Assembly: GCA_017644045.1 (NCBI GenBank)
Contig: JAEPMI010000005.1
Span: 1 to 64,000, forward strand
Source of the DNA: Deltaproteobacteria bacterium
Lineage (GTDB): Bacteria > Myxococcota_A > Polyangia > Polyangiales > Houyiibacteriaceae
Direction: 5' to 3'
Length of the DNA: 64,000 bases
Positions 7,249 through 17,741 of the stretch are shown here, in pieces. The translations under genes and the position numbers were made by a program. The notes beneath the pieces were generated by a model. That model was not told where the DNA came from, searched no databases, and saw only the letters and a list, made by a program, of their open reading frames with translations. Every line of letters begins with the position of its first letter. Position 1 is the stretch's first letter.

Positions 7249-9735
7249 TCAGTCCATGCAGCGACTCATGGCGACCGTCGCGCTCGGGGCGAGCCGGTAC
7301 TCACCGTCGATCGTCTCGAGGTCGTCGCCGAGCAGCTGCTTTCGAAGGGTGGAGATCGCGACCTGGACCCGCCGGGTGCCCGAGCTGCCCACGGGGTTCT
7401 CCTCGGGCCATCCGACGCGCACCAAGTGTTCCACCGAGAGCGTCGCCCCAGGCTCTGCCAAGCGCGTCAGCACCAGCTCCAGCAAGATCGCTCGCAACGT
7501 CGGTCGGTGGGACGAGTCGAACTCCTTCGAGCCGCGCCGCCCGACCCCATCCCACGAAACCCAAAGGCCGGACTCGCCCTCCACCGTGGGCATGGCGGCG
7601 ATCAGCGCCGCCTCGACGTTGCGACGGGCGACTCGCAGAGCGCGGGACAGGGCGGCCTCCGCCGTAGAGCTCGCGCTCCATCGGCGAGCTGCGCGTGCCC
7701 AGACACACCACCGTGCCTCGCCTTCGAGGCTGCGACTCCGCGCGAGGTCCACGTGGGCGCGCAGGACCCTGGTCACCGACTGGATGGACGTACCAACGCC
7801 GTCGGCAACATCCATGGCGCGCTCGGCCGAGTCGGGGTCACCGGCTGCCGCGAGCATGACGCCGCGCCAGGCTTCGAAGAGCGCCTCGAAACGCGCCGAT
7901 CGGGCAGCGCGTGACCTCCGAACGGCGTCCTGACAGAGGGTGAGCGCTTCCGGGTCTTCGAGCTCGTGGAGGACGATCGCGCGATAGCCGACGAAGTGGG
8001 CGACGAGAGGGGTGCTGAAGACCGCTTCGTAGCGAGGGTCGACGACGAGCTCGAGACCCCGCGCGTAGTGCTCGGCGGCCTCTGCGCGGTGACCGGCGTC
8101 GTGAGCGAGGTTGCCCAGGTGACTCGCAGCAGACGCCTCGAAGGCGAGGTCGCCGATGCGGATGGCGAGCGCGCGGTAGCGTTCCACCTGCTTTCGAGCT
8201 TCGCCCAGGTCGCCTGCGAGGAGCGCGACGAAGGTGCGAACGGCGCCGACGAGCATTCGCGGATGAGGCTCCTCCCCCGCAGCGTCCTCCGCCTGGTCGA
8301 CGTATTGCCCAGCGGCCTCGAAGTCTCCGGTTCGCGCCACCAGGCCGGCCAGCTGAGCGAGCGCGCGCGCGGCCTGGGCGGGGCTCTCGCCCTCCCGAGC
8401 GAGCGAGGCGGCCCGCTGGAGGCGCTCGATCGCGCCGCTCGTATCGGAGCGCTCGAGGTCACGAAGCGCGAGCTGCCGCACGAGCTCCGAACGAAGGTCC
8501 GCGGGCGCGTCGCTCTCGGCCGACGCGCTCACGAGCTCGACGAGCTCGGGCGTGGGGCCATGAATGGACATCAGCGCGGCGAGGGCCGCGGCGACACACG
8601 CCGCCTCGTGGGTGTGGTCACCCGTAGCGGACACTGTGCGCCACGCGCGCTCGAGCATCCCGGCGCTGCGGGCGACTCGTGCCAGGCAATGCGTCGAGCG
8701 AGTGTCCAGGTACTCGGCTGCGACGCGGACCGCCCAACGCCAGAGGCGCTCCTCGAACGCGGTCCCGGACGCCGGAGCCAAGACCTCTTCGCCGATCTCC
8801 CGGACGAGCGCATGGACCGAGTATCGAAGCGTGGAGGGTGAGTGAGGTATCTGGTGCACCTGCACGAGCGACCGATCGACGAGGACCGGGAGCGAATCGG
8901 GCACGGCGGCTCCAGCGTCGGCGAGCATCGAGAGGTCGTCGAGCTCGAGGTGGCCAGGCAGCCGCGCCAGCGTGCCCAAGAGCTCTCGCTGGGCCTCGTC
9001 GAGCCCGTTGAGGGACTGCCGGATGGAGAGCTCGAGGCTCGAACCGCGCGGAACGACCTGCTCCTCGAGCTCTCTGCACACACGAGCCGAGCCCAACGTC
9101 GCCGCCCTGGCGACCGCCAGCTCGATGGCGCCAGGATGCCCCTCCAAGCGACAGGCGATCGCGGTGGCATCGACCCGCAGCGCCTCGTCCACTTCGGCCA
9201 TGCCGTGGTCGCGCAGTCGCGCGACCACCATCGAGACGGCGGGGGAGAGATCGTCCCGAGTGCCTCGCCGCGGGTAGGCGAGCGGACCGAGCCGCAGGAG
9301 CCGCAGTTGCAGGAACGCCGGGCGCGTCCGCGCCGTGAGGAGCATCGAGACCCGAGCCGACGCGCTCGCCACCCAATGACTCGCGTCGGCGTCGAGCTGC
9401 CCTACCCCGTCCAGGAGCAGGATGGCGTTCTCACGAGCGGCGAGCTCGCGGAGAACCAGGTCGGGCGACGACGAGCGAGCGCCGAGCACACCCGCGATCG
9501 CATCCACCAGCTCCGCGCGAGCGCTCAGTCCGTGGACGTCACAGTCCACGACGGGCGCGCCGACCGACGCGCAGAACGCACGCGCGAGGGCCGTCTTCCC
9601 GATCCCGGGGAGACCGACGACGACGACCGGCCTGCCGCCATCGGAGAACGCTTGCCCGAGCTCCCGCAGCTCCCCATCGCGACCGAAGAGCTCGTTTGCT
9701 CGAGCGGAACGACCGGGCGGCTCGTCGACGAACAC
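7249..9735 (-). CDS. STAND/NB-ARC ATPase with TPR region and C-terminal winged helix
   Basis: An 828-residue regulator. An N-terminal NTPase has Walker A GLPGIGKT (residues 41-48) and Walker B AILLLDG (104-110), followed by an NB-ARC-like helical region and a long TPR superhelix (about 400-640). The last 100 residues form an OmpR/PhoB-type winged helix (LRAILLELVLTRL, RVGWPEE, RVQVAISTLRKQL, GEYRLAP). AfsR/SARP proteins carry the same parts with the DNA-binding domain first, so the order is reversed here. It probably switches a transcription programme on binding ATP and an unknown ligand. The start codon is GTG 9735; a slightly later start is possible. Confidence 0.85.
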   Translation of the reverse strand: MFVDEPPGRSARANELFGRDGELRELGQAFSDGGRPVVVVGLPGIGKTALARAFCASVGAPVVDCDVHGLSARAELVDAIAGVLGARSSSPDLVLRELAARENAILLLDGVGQLDADASHWVASASARVSMLLTARTRPAFLQLRLLRLGPLAYPRRGTRDDLSPAVSMVVARLRDHGMAEVDEALRVDATAIACRLEGHPGAIELAVARAATLGSARVCRELEEQVVPRGSSLELSIRQSLNGLDEAQRELLGTLARLPGHLELDDLSMLADAGAAVPDSLPVLVDRSLVQVHQIPHSPSTLRYSVHALVREIGEEVLAPASGTAFEERLWRWAVRVAAEYLDTRSTHCLARVARSAGMLERAWRTVSATGDHTHEAACVAAALAALMSIHGPTPELVELVSASAESDAPADLRSELVRQLALRDLERSDTSGAIERLQRAASLAREGESPAQAARALAQLAGLVARTGDFEAAGQYVDQAEDAAGEEPHPRMLVGAVRTFVALLAGDLGEARKQVERYRALAIRIGDLAFEASAASHLGNLAHDAGHRAEAAEHYARGLELVVDPRYEAVFSTPLVAHFVGYRAIVLHELEDPEALTLCQDAVRRSRAARSARFEALFEAWRGVMLAAAGDPDSAERAMDVADGVGTSIQSVTRVLRAHVDLARSRSLEGEARWCVWARAARRWSASSTAEAALSRALRVARRNVEAALIAAMPTVEGESGLWVSWDGVGRRGSKEFDSSHRPTLRAILLELVLTRLAEPGATLSVEHLVRVGWPEENPVGSSGTRRVQVAISTLRKQLLGDDLETIDGEYRLAPSATVAMSRCMD

Positions 9736-9793
9736 CCGCGGAGGTTAGACCAGAGCCGAGTGGATGAATATGCCGTGCTTCGCGGCAGCGCTC

Positions 9794-10321
9794 TCAGAAG
9801 TCGAGCTGTTGGAAGACACTCCAGGGGCAGACCACACAGAGATCGCTGGCGTGGAGGTCCGCATCACAGTGGTCGGTCAGTCCCCGAGCGACCAACTCGT
9901 CGTGGAAGAGCCATGCGGCCAGCAGCGTCCCCAACGGGATCGGCTCGCTCGGCCAGTAGCCTTCCTCGTGGTCGACGAGGCGGGCCATGCTCGCCTCCCC
10001 CGGCGTGCAGACCCAGTAATCCCCATTGCCCACCGAGAACACCTCGAAGAACACCTGATCGGAGTGCGGAAAAGGGTCCCCGCGAAGGAGCTCGCACCCG
10101 CTCCCCATCGTGCCGCATGCCAAGATGAACTCGCGCAGGAGGAGCGGGGCGTCCCTCGATGCCTTGCCGCGTCCTCCTCGGCGCCGTCGTCCGCCACGAT
10201 CGAGAAGTCGGTGGAGCTCTTCGATCGTCCATTCGCGGTCCGCGTAGGCTGCGGCCACGGCTTCCATGAGCTCGTCCTCGTCGTCGACCTCGTCCGGCCA
10301 ATGGGATCCCAGTGCGCTCAT
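9794..10321 (-). CDS. Hypothetical cytoplasmic protein (SMI1/SUKH-like?)
   Basis: A 175-residue protein with no signal peptide. An acidic, helical N-terminus (DEVDDEDELMEAVAAAYADRE) and a basic patch (GGRRRRGGRGK) precede a beta-rich part (VFFEVFSVGNGDYWVCTPGE, then PIPLGTLLAAWLFHDEL). The second half vaguely recalls SMI1/KNR4 (SUKH) folds used in immunity proteins, but I cannot confirm it. ATG 10321 has a strong gaggagagga site, which fixes this start inside a much longer open frame. It is divergent from plsY. Confidence 0.6.
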   Translation of the reverse strand: MSALGSHWPDEVDDEDELMEAVAAAYADREWTIEELHRLLDRGGRRRRGGRGKASRDAPLLLREFILACGTMGSGCELLRGDPFPHSDQVFFEVFSVGNGDYWVCTPGEASMARLVDHEEGYWPSEPIPLGTLLAAWLFHDELVARGLTDHCDADLHASDLCVVCPWSVFQQLDF

Positions 10322-10465
10322 CCGTCCTCTCCTCACGACGTCGCTGGAGGGTGGAGCGCGCTCGGGCTCAACGCCGCTCAAAGGTGTCGCCGGAACGCAG
10401 ATGAGCGCGACCTTCCCCACGCCACCCGAGTCGCGCCTGGTTGCGACGGGCCCCGGCCGAGAGCC

Positions 10466-11062
10466 ATGCTCGCGGCCGTGTGGATCGGTCCCACTCTGAC
10501 GGCAGCGGCGTACCTGAGCGGCTCGGTCTGCTTCGGCATCGTCGCCGCGCGGCGGGCCGGGGTGGATCTGCGCTCGGTCGGCAGCGGCAACGTCGGCGCG
10601 ACGAACGTCGGGCGGGCGCTCGGTAGCCGGACCGCTCGGGTGGTGCTCTTCCTCGACGCCGCCAAGGGCGCGCTCCCGGTCGGCGTGGGCGTGTGGCTGC
10701 TCGGGCGGCTCGATCCCTACACGGCCGGCGCAGCCCTCGCGGCGGTCGTGGGCCACTGCTACCCGCTCTACTTCGGCTTCCGCGGCGGCAAGGGTGTCGC
10801 GACGGCGGCCGGGGTGGTCGCGGTGCTCCAGCCGATCGCGCTCGGTGCCGGGCTCCTCACCTTCCTCGTGCTCCGGAAGGTCACGGGCAAGACCAGCGTC
10901 GGTTCGCTGAGCGGAGTGCTGGTCGCGCTGGCCACGGTCGGAGCGATCGACCGACTCACGCCGCCCACCTACGCGGTCGCGGCCATCGTGGTGCTGGTGA
11001 TCTGGCGCCATCGGGAGAACCTCAGCCGCCTGCGGCAGGGCGAGGAGCTCGACGCGCCATGA
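10466..11062 (+). CDS. plsY: Acyl-phosphate:glycerol-3-phosphate acyltransferase PlsY
   Basis: A 198-residue inner-membrane enzyme that transfers an acyl chain from acyl-phosphate to glycerol-3-phosphate, the first step of phospholipid synthesis. All three PlsY motifs are visible: SGSVCFGIVAAR near the start, the glycine-rich SVGSGNVGATNVGRALG (about residues 37-53), and GHCYPLYFGFRGGKGVAT (about 92-109). Five or so membrane spans fit the family. ATG 10466 starts right at the first span. Its stop overlaps the ATG of the next gene by four bases. Confidence 0.97.
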   Translation: MLAAVWIGPTLTAAAYLSGSVCFGIVAARRAGVDLRSVGSGNVGATNVGRALGSRTARVVLFLDAAKGALPVGVGVWLLGRLDPYTAGAALAAVVGHCYPLYFGFRGGKGVATAAGVVAVLQPIALGAGLLTFLVLRKVTGKTSVGSLSGVLVALATVGAIDRLTPPTYAVAAIVVLVIWRHRENLSRLRQGEELDAP

Positions 11063-13239
11063 GGCTCGCTCTGCCGATCGGCGCGCTGCTGCTCGCTGGA
11101 TGCCCGATCCGGGGCGAGACGACACCGACGCCGGTGCCCCAGCCCCAGGCCGCGGTCGCCCAGGTCGGCGAGCTCCAGCTCGCGCTCCGACCGCGGGCTA
11201 CGCGAGGCCTGGTTCGGGCGTCGCTGTGGATCGACGCCGGCAGCCGCGATGGAACGCCACCGGCGACGGCCACGCTCGCGGCCTGGGCCGCTGGCGACGG
11301 AATGGCGACCCCGGACGCCACGGTCTTCGAAGCCCGCTGCGAGCGCGAAGATCTCGACGCGTGCCTCGAGCCGCTCGGCCGCGCGCTCGGCATGCGGGAG
11401 CTCGACCCCGAGATGCACGCTGCGCTCCGAGCGCGCCTCGAAGGTGCGCGCCGTCGGGCGTCCGCCGACCCGCGCCGCCGCGCGGAGGTCATGGCGGTCG
11501 CCGCCGCGCTCGAGTCGTCCGCGATCGACCCGCTCGGATCGGTGGAGGACGACGAGGCGCTCACCACGGACGCGGTCCGCACGTTCTGGGCCGCCCACTA
11601 CGGCGTGAGCCGTGCGCTGCTGATCCTGCAGGGGGACCTGCCGGACGATGCGCGAGCGCGGGTCGAGCGCGTCACCGCCGGTTGGCCACGGGCGGGGGCG
11701 CCGCGCGCCGCACGCGATGTTCCCGCCGCCGGCGCTCGCAGCCTGACCGAGACCGCCGCTCGCGGCGCGACCGCCATCGCCGCGCTCTTCGACGACCCGG
11801 CCGCAGCCGATGCGGCCGCCACCGCCCTCCCCGGCGCGCGAGTGTTCGGCCTGCGCGGCGGGACCGTCGTGTTGGTGAACGGCGGCCCGGATCTCGAAGC
11901 CCGCACCCACCAGGTCGCCACGCTCGCGCTGGCGGGCGACCCGATCACCTCGGCAGCCGAAGAGGAAGAGGCCGACCCCACGGTGGCCATCGTCAGCCGC
12001 TGGCTGGGCGCCGGGACCGGCTCCGTCCGCGCGCTGGGTGTCGGTGTGTCCTGCGCCGAAGGCCGCGGTCGACCCGAGCTGGACGTCTGCACCGAGCGAG
12101 TCGAGACGACCGTGGCTCACGCGGTCGCCTCCGCCGCGCCGGAACGGGAAGGCGAGGTCGACGGACGCCGGGGCGCGGTGCGGCTCGCCAACGGCGCGCA
12201 GGTGCGAGCGGAGCGAGTGCCTGGACCGGTCGGGATCGTGGTCCGCTTCGCCGGCGGTCCGAACGAGTCTCCGCCGGGTGCGCACGGACGAGCGGCCATC
12301 GCGGCCCGCGCGCTGGCGGCGGCCTGCGACCTGCCGGTCGACCCCTTCGCGGAGAGCACCGGCTGGGGCCTCGTGTACTCGGGTACGGCGAGGGACCTGG
12401 CTGCCGTCGCGCGCTGCGCGATGGCCGGTCCAGACGCCGAGCTCGTCGCGCAGGCGCGTCATCGAGTCCGCGAGATCGCGCGGCAGCGCCCGGCCCGAAC
12501 GTGGGCGGCCCGGCTGATCGCACCCGGCAACCCGGGGCTCGTCGCGCCGGAAGGCAGCGACTCGGGCGCGGCGTCGGTCCGCGCGATCGACGACTTCCTC
12601 GACGAGGCACGGGTCGGCGCACGCACCGTCGTCGCAGTGGTCGGCGACGTCGACCCGACGACCGCCATCGACCGGGTCGCTCCCGTGCTCGGCATGCTCG
12701 ACGCCGGCGAGGCGCCGACCACGATCGACCGGTCACCGGCCGACATCACGCTCCGCGCCGAGCAGCAGGCGAGCCACACCCCTCGGGTCGCGGTCGCGCT
12801 CGCGGTCGACGCCGAGGGGCGCGGCGCGGCGACCGCCGCGCGCGCGTTCGCGCGAGCGCTCGGAGCGGCTGCCATCGACGCCGGGCTCCCGGTCCATGCC
12901 TGGGACGGCGGCGCTGGTGAAGGGATGGCCTGGGCGCTGATCGCCTTCGATCTCCCAGAGGAACAGCTCGAGGCCGTGCCCCGACGGCTCCAACGCGCGA
13001 TACGCAACGTCCGGGTCGATCTGAACGCCATGAACGAGACCCTTCGTTGGGCGACCGGCGAGCCGCGGCGAGCCGCTCGACGACTGGCCCGCGATGGGAC
13101 GACCGAGCCGCCGGTGCCCGATGGGCTCGTCATCGAAGCGCTCCGCGACGCGCAGCCCTCCTTCGTGATCGGCCGTCGGGAGCCCGGCGTCGGCTTCCCC
13201 TCGCTCCAGCGTCGCGAAGGCGCAGCGTCGGACGATTAG
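11059..13239 (+). CDS. M16 (insulinase)-like lipoprotein, probably non-catalytic
   Basis: A 726-residue lipoprotein (MRLALPIGALLLAGC). The layout of two repeated halves with LVRASLWIDAGSRDGTP, AHYGVSRALLILQGDL and a second GIVVRFAGGPNESPPGAHG resembles M16 peptidases/PqqL-type proteins, which cleave peptides in a clam-shell chamber. The zinc motif HxxEH of active members is absent in both halves, so it may be a binding or scaffold subunit. It is translationally coupled to plsY, though no functional link is obvious. Confidence 0.7.
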   Translation: MRLALPIGALLLAGCPIRGETTPTPVPQPQAAVAQVGELQLALRPRATRGLVRASLWIDAGSRDGTPPATATLAAWAAGDGMATPDATVFEARCEREDLDACLEPLGRALGMRELDPEMHAALRARLEGARRRASADPRRRAEVMAVAAALESSAIDPLGSVEDDEALTTDAVRTFWAAHYGVSRALLILQGDLPDDARARVERVTAGWPRAGAPRAARDVPAAGARSLTETAARGATAIAALFDDPAAADAAATALPGARVFGLRGGTVVLVNGGPDLEARTHQVATLALAGDPITSAAEEEEADPTVAIVSRWLGAGTGSVRALGVGVSCAEGRGRPELDVCTERVETTVAHAVASAAPEREGEVDGRRGAVRLANGAQVRAERVPGPVGIVVRFAGGPNESPPGAHGRAAIAARALAAACDLPVDPFAESTGWGLVYSGTARDLAAVARCAMAGPDAELVAQARHRVREIARQRPARTWAARLIAPGNPGLVAPEGSDSGAASVRAIDDFLDEARVGARTVVAVVGDVDPTTAIDRVAPVLGMLDAGEAPTTIDRSPADITLRAEQQASHTPRVAVALAVDAEGRGAATAARAFARALGAAAIDAGLPVHAWDGGAGEGMAWALIAFDLPEEQLEAVPRRLQRAIRNVRVDLNAMNETLRWATGEPRRAARRLARDGTTEPPVPDGLVIEALRDAQPSFVIGRREPGVGFPSLQRREGAASDD

Positions 13240-13287
13240 CCGGATGCGTCGAGAGCGGCCGAGTCCAGCGTGGGTGGCCCGCCCGCG

Positions 13288-13317
13288 TTGACCCGAGCCG
13301 CGGGGGCGTGCTAGCTC
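13288..13317 (+). promoter_or_regulatory. Probable promoter of the tetR gene before etfBA
   Basis: TTGACC (13288-13293), 18 bases, TAGCTC (13312-13317), about 32 bases before the coding start. It shares the TTGAC-TAG pattern seen at several other promoters in this window. Confidence 0.45.
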
Positions 13318-13348
13318 CCCCGCCGATGAATGGCGGTTCACCGGTGGT

Positions 13349-14017
13349 GTGTCGATGAGCGCGAAGGGCGCCAAGGCGGCACCGAAGAAGAAGGGCGCGT
13401 CCGCGGAGAAGCGGGAGCGGATCCTCCAGGCGGCCATCTCCGTGTTCGCCGACAAGGGCTTCTACGACACCCGAGTCAGCGAGATCGCGAAGGCCGCCGG
13501 GGTCGCGGACGGCACCATCTACCTCTACTTCGAGAACAAGGACGACGTCCTGATCTCGATCTTCCAGGACCGCATCGAGAAGCTCCTCGAGATCCTCGGC
13601 GAGATCGCCAAGAGCGACCGCAAGGTCGAGGAGAAGGTGCGGAAGATCGTCGGGATCCAGCTGGGGCTCCTCGAGGACCAGCGGGATCTGGCCGAGGTCA
13701 TCACGGTGAACCTCCGGCAGTCGTCGCGGCTGCTCAAGCAGTACGCGGCGCCGCTCTTCGTGCGCTACCTCGAGCTGGTCGCGGGTGTGATCGCCGCGGG
13801 CCAGAAGGAAGGCGTCTTCCGCCAGGACCTGAGTCCTCGGGTCGCGGCCCGCGCGCTCTGGGGCGCCCTCGATGGGCTCGCGCTCACCTGGGCGCTCGGG
13901 CCGCTCGCCGAGGGCAAGGACACCCCGCCCGACCCGGCGAACCTCCGAAAGGCCGCGCTGCAGTCGACCGAGCTCTTCCTCGACGGCCTTCGCGCGCGCG
14001 CCGGAGGTGCTGCTTGA
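13349..14017 (+). CDS. TetR-family regulator next to etfBA (FadR/PsrA-like role)
   Basis: A 222-residue TetR repressor. A Lys/Ala-rich tail of about 20 residues precedes the DNA-binding domain (AAISVFADKGFYDTRVSEIA, then GVADGTIYLYFENKDDVL). The helical ligand pocket region contains LFVRYLELVAGVIAAGQKEG. TetR proteins of this look commonly sense acyl-CoA and control beta-oxidation. Its position directly before the electron-transfer flavoprotein genes supports that but does not prove it. Start GTG 13349; ATG 13355 is an equally good alternative. Confidence 0.9.
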   Translation: MSMSAKGAKAAPKKKGASAEKRERILQAAISVFADKGFYDTRVSEIAKAAGVADGTIYLYFENKDDVLISIFQDRIEKLLEILGEIAKSDRKVEEKVRKIVGIQLGLLEDQRDLAEVITVNLRQSSRLLKQYAAPLFVRYLELVAGVIAAGQKEGVFRQDLSPRVAARALWGALDGLALTWALGPLAEGKDTPPDPANLRKAALQSTELFLDGLRARAGGAA

Positions 14018-14042
14018 CTCAGCGCGTCATGCTCTCTAGATC
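14014..14042 (+). promoter_or_regulatory. Sigma-70 promoter of etfBA
   Basis: TTGACT (14014-14019), 17 bases, TAGATC (14037-14042). The -35 overlaps the stop codon of the TetR gene, so etfBA can be transcribed separately from it. The leader to etfB is about 100 bases. Confidence 0.55.
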
Positions 14043-14147
14043 CCCGCTGCCGGCGGTACGTGCCTCGGGCGCGCTTGCACGGCAGCGAGAACAGTCCCGC
14101 GCGATGCCCCCAGTCGCGCTCTGCCCCAACAGCATGGAGGAAACAGG

Positions 14148-14987
<840 letters not shown>

Positions 14988-15000
14988 GGAGGCACCAGAG

Positions 15001-15978
15001 ATGACCGATGTTCTAGTCGTTGCTGAGCTCACCGAGGGCCAGCCCCGAAAGACCACCCTCGCCGCGGTGACCTTCGCCAAGCAGGTCGCCGAGGGCACGG
15101 GCGGCGCGTTCGACATCCTCGCCATCGGCGAGGGCGCCGAGGGCGCGGCCGGCGCGCTCACCCAGTACGGCGCCCGCAAGGTGCTCCACTCCGAGGTCGG
15201 CGGCGGTTACGTCTCCGAGACCTTCGCCGCCACGGTCGCCAAGGCCGCCGACGGCTACGGTGTGGTCGCCGCCTGCGCGAGCTCGTACGGCAAGGATCTC
15301 CTCCCGCGGGTCGCCGCCAAGATCGACGCTGGTGTCGCTTCCGACATCTCCAGCGTCGAGGTCGACGGCTCCGACCTGCTCTACACCCGCCCCATGTACG
15401 CCGGTAACGTCTTCGGTACGCTGAAGATCACCACCGACGTCCAGGTGGTGACGGTGCGCCAGTCCGAGTTCGACCCGGCCCCCGAGGCCGGCTCGAGCAG
15501 CCCGGTCGAGGCCTTCGCGGCCGAGGACGGTGGCGAGGCCGCTTCCAAGATCGAGGTCCTGTCCCTCGAGGTCGTGAAGAGCGAGCGCCCGGAGCTCACC
15601 GAGGCCGACGTCGTCGTCTCCGGTGGCCGCTCCCTGAAGAGCGCGGAGAACTTCGAGAACGTGCTCGAGCCGCTCGTCGACGCGCTGAACGCCGCCATGG
15701 GCGCGTCGCGCGCCGCCGTGGACGCGGGCTACGTGCCCAACGATCTGCAGGTCGGCCAGACCGGCAAGGTCGTCGCGCCGAAGCTCTACATCGCCGTCGG
15801 CATCAGCGGTGCCATCCAGCACCTCGCCGGCATGAAGGGCTCCAAGACCATCGTGGCCATCAACAAGGACCGCGAGGCGCCCATCGCGCAGGTCGCGGAC
15901 TACTTCCTCGTCGCCGACCTCTTCGATGCGGTTCCGGAGATGACCAAGGAAGTCGAGAAGCTGAAGGCTCAGGGCTGA
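15001..15978 (+). CDS. etfA: Electron transfer flavoprotein, alpha subunit
   Basis: A 325-residue EtfA, the FAD-holding partner of EtfB. The C-terminal FAD domain carries the family signature ([20 protein letters not shown], then [21 protein letters not shown]). The N-terminal domain starts [17 protein letters not shown]. The ribosome site is gaggcaccagag. Strong terminator downstream. With the TetR upstream, this is a compact fatty-acid-oxidation electron transfer unit. Confidence 0.97.
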   Translation: MTDVLVVAELTEGQPRKTTLAAVTFAKQVAEGTGGAFDILAIGEGAEGAAGALTQYGARKVLHSEVGGGYVSETFAATVAKAADGYGVVAACASSYGKDLLPRVAAKIDAGVASDISSVEVDGSDLLYTRPMYAGNVFGTLKITTDVQVVTVRQSEFDPAPEAGSSSPVEAFAAEDGGEAASKIEVLSLEVVKSERPELTEADVVVSGGRSLKSAENFENVLEPLVDALNAAMGASRAAVDAGYVPNDLQVGQTGKVVAPKLYIAVGISGAIQHLAGMKGSKTIVAINKDREAPIAQVADYFLVADLFDAVPEMTKEVEKLKAQG

Positions 15979-15997
15979 AGGGTCAGCCACCAACTCT

Positions 15998-16038
15998 CAC
16001 GAGCGCCCCGCCACGTCCCACGTGGCGGGGCGCTCGTG
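15998..16038 (+). terminator. Strong hairpin terminator after etfBA
   Basis: A perfect 18-base-pair stem (15998-16015 with 16021-16038) around a 5-base loop TCCCA, arms beginning CACGAGCGCCCC. There is no U-tract after it, so termination may need extra factors, or it may act as an RNA stabiliser. Confidence 0.75.
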
Positions 16039-16052
16039 GTAAAGGGACCTGC

Positions 16053-17549
16053 ATGTTCTCGGCGCAGGTGCCGCAGTCTCGCTCCGCGAGCCGAGGTGTG
16101 CTCGTCGCCCTCGCGGTGGCGCTCCTCGATCTCGCGACGCCCACGGCGGTGTTCGCCGACGGTCCCTTCCAGGGGGAGTGGACGGCAACCTCCAAAGGGA
16201 TCGGCATCGAGCTGCAGAGCTGGGGTGAGGACTGCCCCGGCGGGATCCCGCTGCGCCAGACGGAGCGCGGCGGGACGGTTCGGATCACGCAGAGTGGCGA
16301 CCACCTGACCTTCAGCGGCGCCGTCCGCGGAAGCACCCAGCAGTGTTGGTCCGACCAGCCAGGGCTTCGTCGAACCGGCGCGACCGTGCAGGGCACGACC
16401 TGGACGATTCGCTGCAGTACGCCGCCGAACACGGCGCAGGGCGAGACCGGCACCTACACCTTCCGAGCGGAGGGGCAGGACCGGATCGTGTTCACCGAGA
16501 GCACCCGCTGGGATTGGAGCCTCCGGAACTCGCGGTGCACGGCGACCCGCCGCTCACGGCAGACGTTCAACCGGGTGGTCGAGGAGGCGGCGGTCGCCGA
16601 GCCGGAGCAGCCCGAGCCCGCGAACTGCACGCCGGGCCGGCCGTCGCGCCTGGTGATCTCGCCTCGCCGGGCCGAGCTCCACGCGGGTGAGCGCGTCTGC
16701 TTCCGGACGCGGGTGACCGACTCGGCCGGTTGTCGCGTTCCGGACCAGCCGGTGCGGCTCTCGCTGGATTCGGCCGAAGGTCGCAGCGCGCGCATCGACG
16801 GGCAGTGCTTCTTCGCGGGCGAGACCGCCGCCGACGCGGAGGGCACGTTCCGAGTGCAGGCCACCAGCGGCACGCTCGGCGCGAGCGCACGAGTCACGGT
16901 CGCGATCGACGACCTCACCGACCTGGTCGCCCAGGGCAGCAGCTCCATGGTGCCCACCTCGACCGGCAACGCCGAGGCGGCGGGCGCGAGCGGCGTCGCG
17001 GCCCGCGCGGCCGATGGTGGCGGTGGCTTCCAGCTCTGGTGGCTGGGCGCCGGTCTCGGCGTGTTGCTCCTCATCGGGCTCTCGGTCGTGTTCGTGGTCC
17101 GGGGCCGCAAGGGACCCGAAGAGGAAGAGGCACCTTTCGTCGCTCCCCCCGCAGCGGTCGCAGCCACGCCGACCGCGGCGGCGGACGATGCGATCCGAGC
17201 CGCCGGAGCCACGACCAAACGACCCGAGCGGGTCTGCCCCGTGTGCGACCACGAGGCCGATGCCGACACCGAGTTCTGTCCGAACGACGGCGCGCGGCTC
17301 CTCGACCCCGAGAGCCCCGAGGTGAAGGCGCAGGGGATGATCTGCCCGACCTGCCGTCGTGGCTACGCCGCCGGCAGCGCCCGATGCAGCGCCGATGGAG
17401 ACGAGCTCCTGCCTTACGCCTTCTTCGTCGCGCGCCAGAAGCACGAAGAGGGCGCTGGAAAGAAGGTCTGCCCGAAGTGCGGGACGACGTACGGACCGGA
17501 AAAAACCTTCTGCGGACAGGACGGAACGCCCCTCGAGACCGTGAATTGA
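16053..17549 (+). CDS. Membrane protein with extracytoplasmic Ig-like part and cytoplasmic zinc ribbons
   Basis: A 498-residue protein: signal peptide (cleavage near AVFA-DG), a Cys-containing beta-rich region, an Ig/Big-like domain (about 190-290), one membrane span ([21 protein letters not shown], about 330-350). The cytoplasmic tail has three zinc-ribbon units ([57 protein letters not shown]). The layout would link an external interaction to an internal protein or nucleic-acid contact. I do not recognise a named family. It lies upstream of another zinc-ribbon membrane protein. Confidence 0.8.
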   Translation: MFSAQVPQSRSASRGVLVALAVALLDLATPTAVFADGPFQGEWTATSKGIGIELQSWGEDCPGGIPLRQTERGGTVRITQSGDHLTFSGAVRGSTQQCWSDQPGLRRTGATVQGTTWTIRCSTPPNTAQGETGTYTFRAEGQDRIVFTESTRWDWSLRNSRCTATRRSRQTFNRVVEEAAVAEPEQPEPANCTPGRPSRLVISPRRAELHAGERVCFRTRVTDSAGCRVPDQPVRLSLDSAEGRSARIDGQCFFAGETAADAEGTFRVQATSGTLGASARVTVAIDDLTDLVAQGSSSMVPTSTGNAEAAGASGVAARAADGGGGFQLWWLGAGLGVLLLIGLSVVFVVRGRKGPEEEEAPFVAPPAAVAATPTAAADDAIRAAGATTKRPERVCPVCDHEADADTEFCPNDGARLLDPESPEVKAQGMICPTCRRGYAAGSARCSADGDELLPYAFFVARQKHEEGAGKKVCPKCGTTYGPEKTFCGQDGTPLETVN

Positions 17550-17645
17550 CGGCTCGCGGGCGAGAAATCCCGAACGTTCACCCAAGTGGGGCCCGGGCGA
17601 GGTGTCAGAACACTACGAACGGAGAGGAACAGCCCGACCGGTTGC

Positions 17646-17675
17646 TTGATCGCTCGCGGACGCAAGAGCTATCAT
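17646..17675 (+). promoter_or_regulatory. Sigma-70 promoter of the zinc-ribbon/GYF gene
   Basis: TTGATC (17646-17651), 18 bases, TATCAT (17670-17675), the best -10 in the window. Expected start near 17682, giving a leader of about 60 bases. Confidence 0.6.
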
Positions 17676-17741
17676 CGCGCACCCCTTCGGGATTCTCCTC
17701 CCCAAACCCCCCAACGCACCGAAAGCACAGGTCAGCGCTCG

